From contig DATHDS010000032.1 of the NCBI GenBank assembly GCA_035318925.1, forward strand, positions 1 through 64,000: 64,000 bases of DNA, written 5' to 3'. A program made the position numbers and the translations under genes. This document shows, one piece after another, positions 63,480 to 64,000 of this stretch. Position 1 is the first letter of the stretch. Each line of letters begins with the position of its first letter. The stretch is from VAXT01 sp035318925 (GTDB taxonomy: Bacteria > Actinomycetota > Thermoleophilia > Gaiellales > Gaiellaceae). The notes beneath the pieces were generated by a model. It did not search any database, was not told where the DNA came from, and saw only the letters and a program-made list of their open reading frames with translations.

Positions 63480-63554
63480 GTTCCTCGGCTCCTGTGCTTT
63501 TGGTCGCGGAAAGTGCGAAGCACTTTGCGCGAGTCCCGGGCCCGTGGCCCGGGA
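63480..63554. repeat. 75-bp direct repeat, copy B, upstream of the recombinase genes
   Basis: Seventy-three of 75 bases match copy A. It contains the same two inverted repeats and ends three bases before the stop of the PEP carboxykinase gene, just as copy A ends before a stop. It lies in the 5' region of the XerC-like gene. Confidence 0.85.
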
Positions 63555-63557
63555 CCT

Positions 63558-64000
63558 TTAGTGAACCGAGGCGACGATCTCTTCGGAGAGGCTCGGGTAG
63601 TTCGAGAGGAACTCGGCGCGCTCGTCCTTCAACTGCTCGACGGCAGCGTCGTACTCCTGCTTGCGACCCGTTGCCTCGTACAGCCGCCGCGGCTGGAGCA
63701 CATCGAGGTCGGCCTCGTCGATTCCCGGAACCGAGCTCGCAACGGAGTAGCCGAAGTCGGGGTCGGTCTCCCACTCGATCGTCCCCTCGGCGATGCCCTT
63801 CACGATGGCGGAGGAGTGCTTGATCTTCACCTTCTTCGAGCGCGCGTCGTCCTCGGGGCCGCCCACCCGCCCGGTGTTCATCAGATAGACCTCGAGCGGA
63901 TGCTCCTCCAGCAGTTCGAGGAACCGGTTCCCCTGGAGATCGTGCGGCAGCGGGAAGAACGGGTTCGTTCCCGGCACCCGCAGGAACTTGCCCGCCTCGT
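63558..64000 (-). CDS. pckA: Phosphoenolpyruvate carboxykinase (ATP), C-terminal part only
   Basis: The C-terminal ~147 residues of an ATP-type PEPCK: frame is open to the right edge. Visible segments are GKFLRVPGTNPFFPLPHDL, EVYLMNTGRVGGPEDDARSK, KVKIKHSSAIVKGIAEGTIE and WETDPDFGYSVASSVPGIDE, matching the family's adenine-binding region and C-terminal domain (typical sequence LVNTGWTGG here MNTGRVGG). The catalytic core and nucleotide loop lie off the window. It makes PEP from oxaloacetate, linking the nearby citric acid cycle genes to gluconeogenesis. Confidence 0.9.
   Translation of the reverse strand, partial: EAGKFLRVPGTNPFFPLPHDLQGNRFLELLEEHPLEVYLMNTGRVGGPEDDARSKKVKIKHSSAIVKGIAEGTIEWETDPDFGYSVASSVPGIDEADLDVLQPRRLYEATGRKQEYDAAVEQLKDERAEFLSNYPSLSEEIVASVH

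Overview
The window is high-GC actinobacterial-type chromosome with dense genes and many ATGA or GTGA overlaps between neighbours. CarD, an F420-reductase-like protein, an AccE-like protein and frequent GTG/TTG starts suggest a deep-branching, non-mycobacterial actinobacterium, possibly Thermoleophilia/Gaiellales; this is an inference from gene content. The backbone coaX, dus, greA, lysS, clpC, radA, carD, ispD, ispF, gltX, cysS, rlmB, yacP-like, sigH resembles an order known from both Bacillus and Mycobacterium, but disA is not beside radA.

Layout. 1-4993: coaX (partial), dus, greA, a diverged partial duplication with a membrane-anchored ClpC N-domain protein, and lysS. 4990-21601: a Wzx/Wzy-type exopolysaccharide locus (flippase, polymerase, polyprenyl phosphosugar transferase, tyrosine autokinase, CpsB-type phosphatase, several glycosyltransferases, deacetylase, secreted glycosidase) lying between lysS and clpC. 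21654-28669: clpC, SPFH/NfeD pair, GFA protein, EamA transporter, radA. 28811-36946: carD to sigH, with mutY, a lipoprotein and an F420-reductase homologue embedded. 36897-38032: PD-(D/E)XK endonuclease, tRNA-Thr, a frameshifted Imm1-like immunity gene and a structured leader. 38033-48885: ABC-F protein, PLP enzyme, acyl-CoA carboxylase subunits (beta, biotin-carrying alpha, epsilon-like), GGDEF/HD-GYP protein, NlpC/P60 protein, pgsA. 48872-60792: JmjC-like oxygenase and central carbon metabolism (sucC, sucD, mdh, icd, citrate synthase). 60785-64000: helical-repeat protein, a cassette of two tyrosine recombinases plus a small zinc-ribbon membrane protein between two 75-bp direct repeats, and the 3' part of an ATP-type PEP carboxykinase gene.

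The most unusual signals are palindromic DNA inside housekeeping genes (the same 27-bp palindrome, same frame, in ispD and gltX; another compound palindrome in rlmB), the direct-repeat-flanked recombinase cassette, a motif family with core GGGTTTGGCG placed just after stop codons and forming inverted pairs, and several convincing small membrane-protein genes below the usual size cutoffs. No rRNA genes, CRISPR arrays or recognised insertion sequences were seen.
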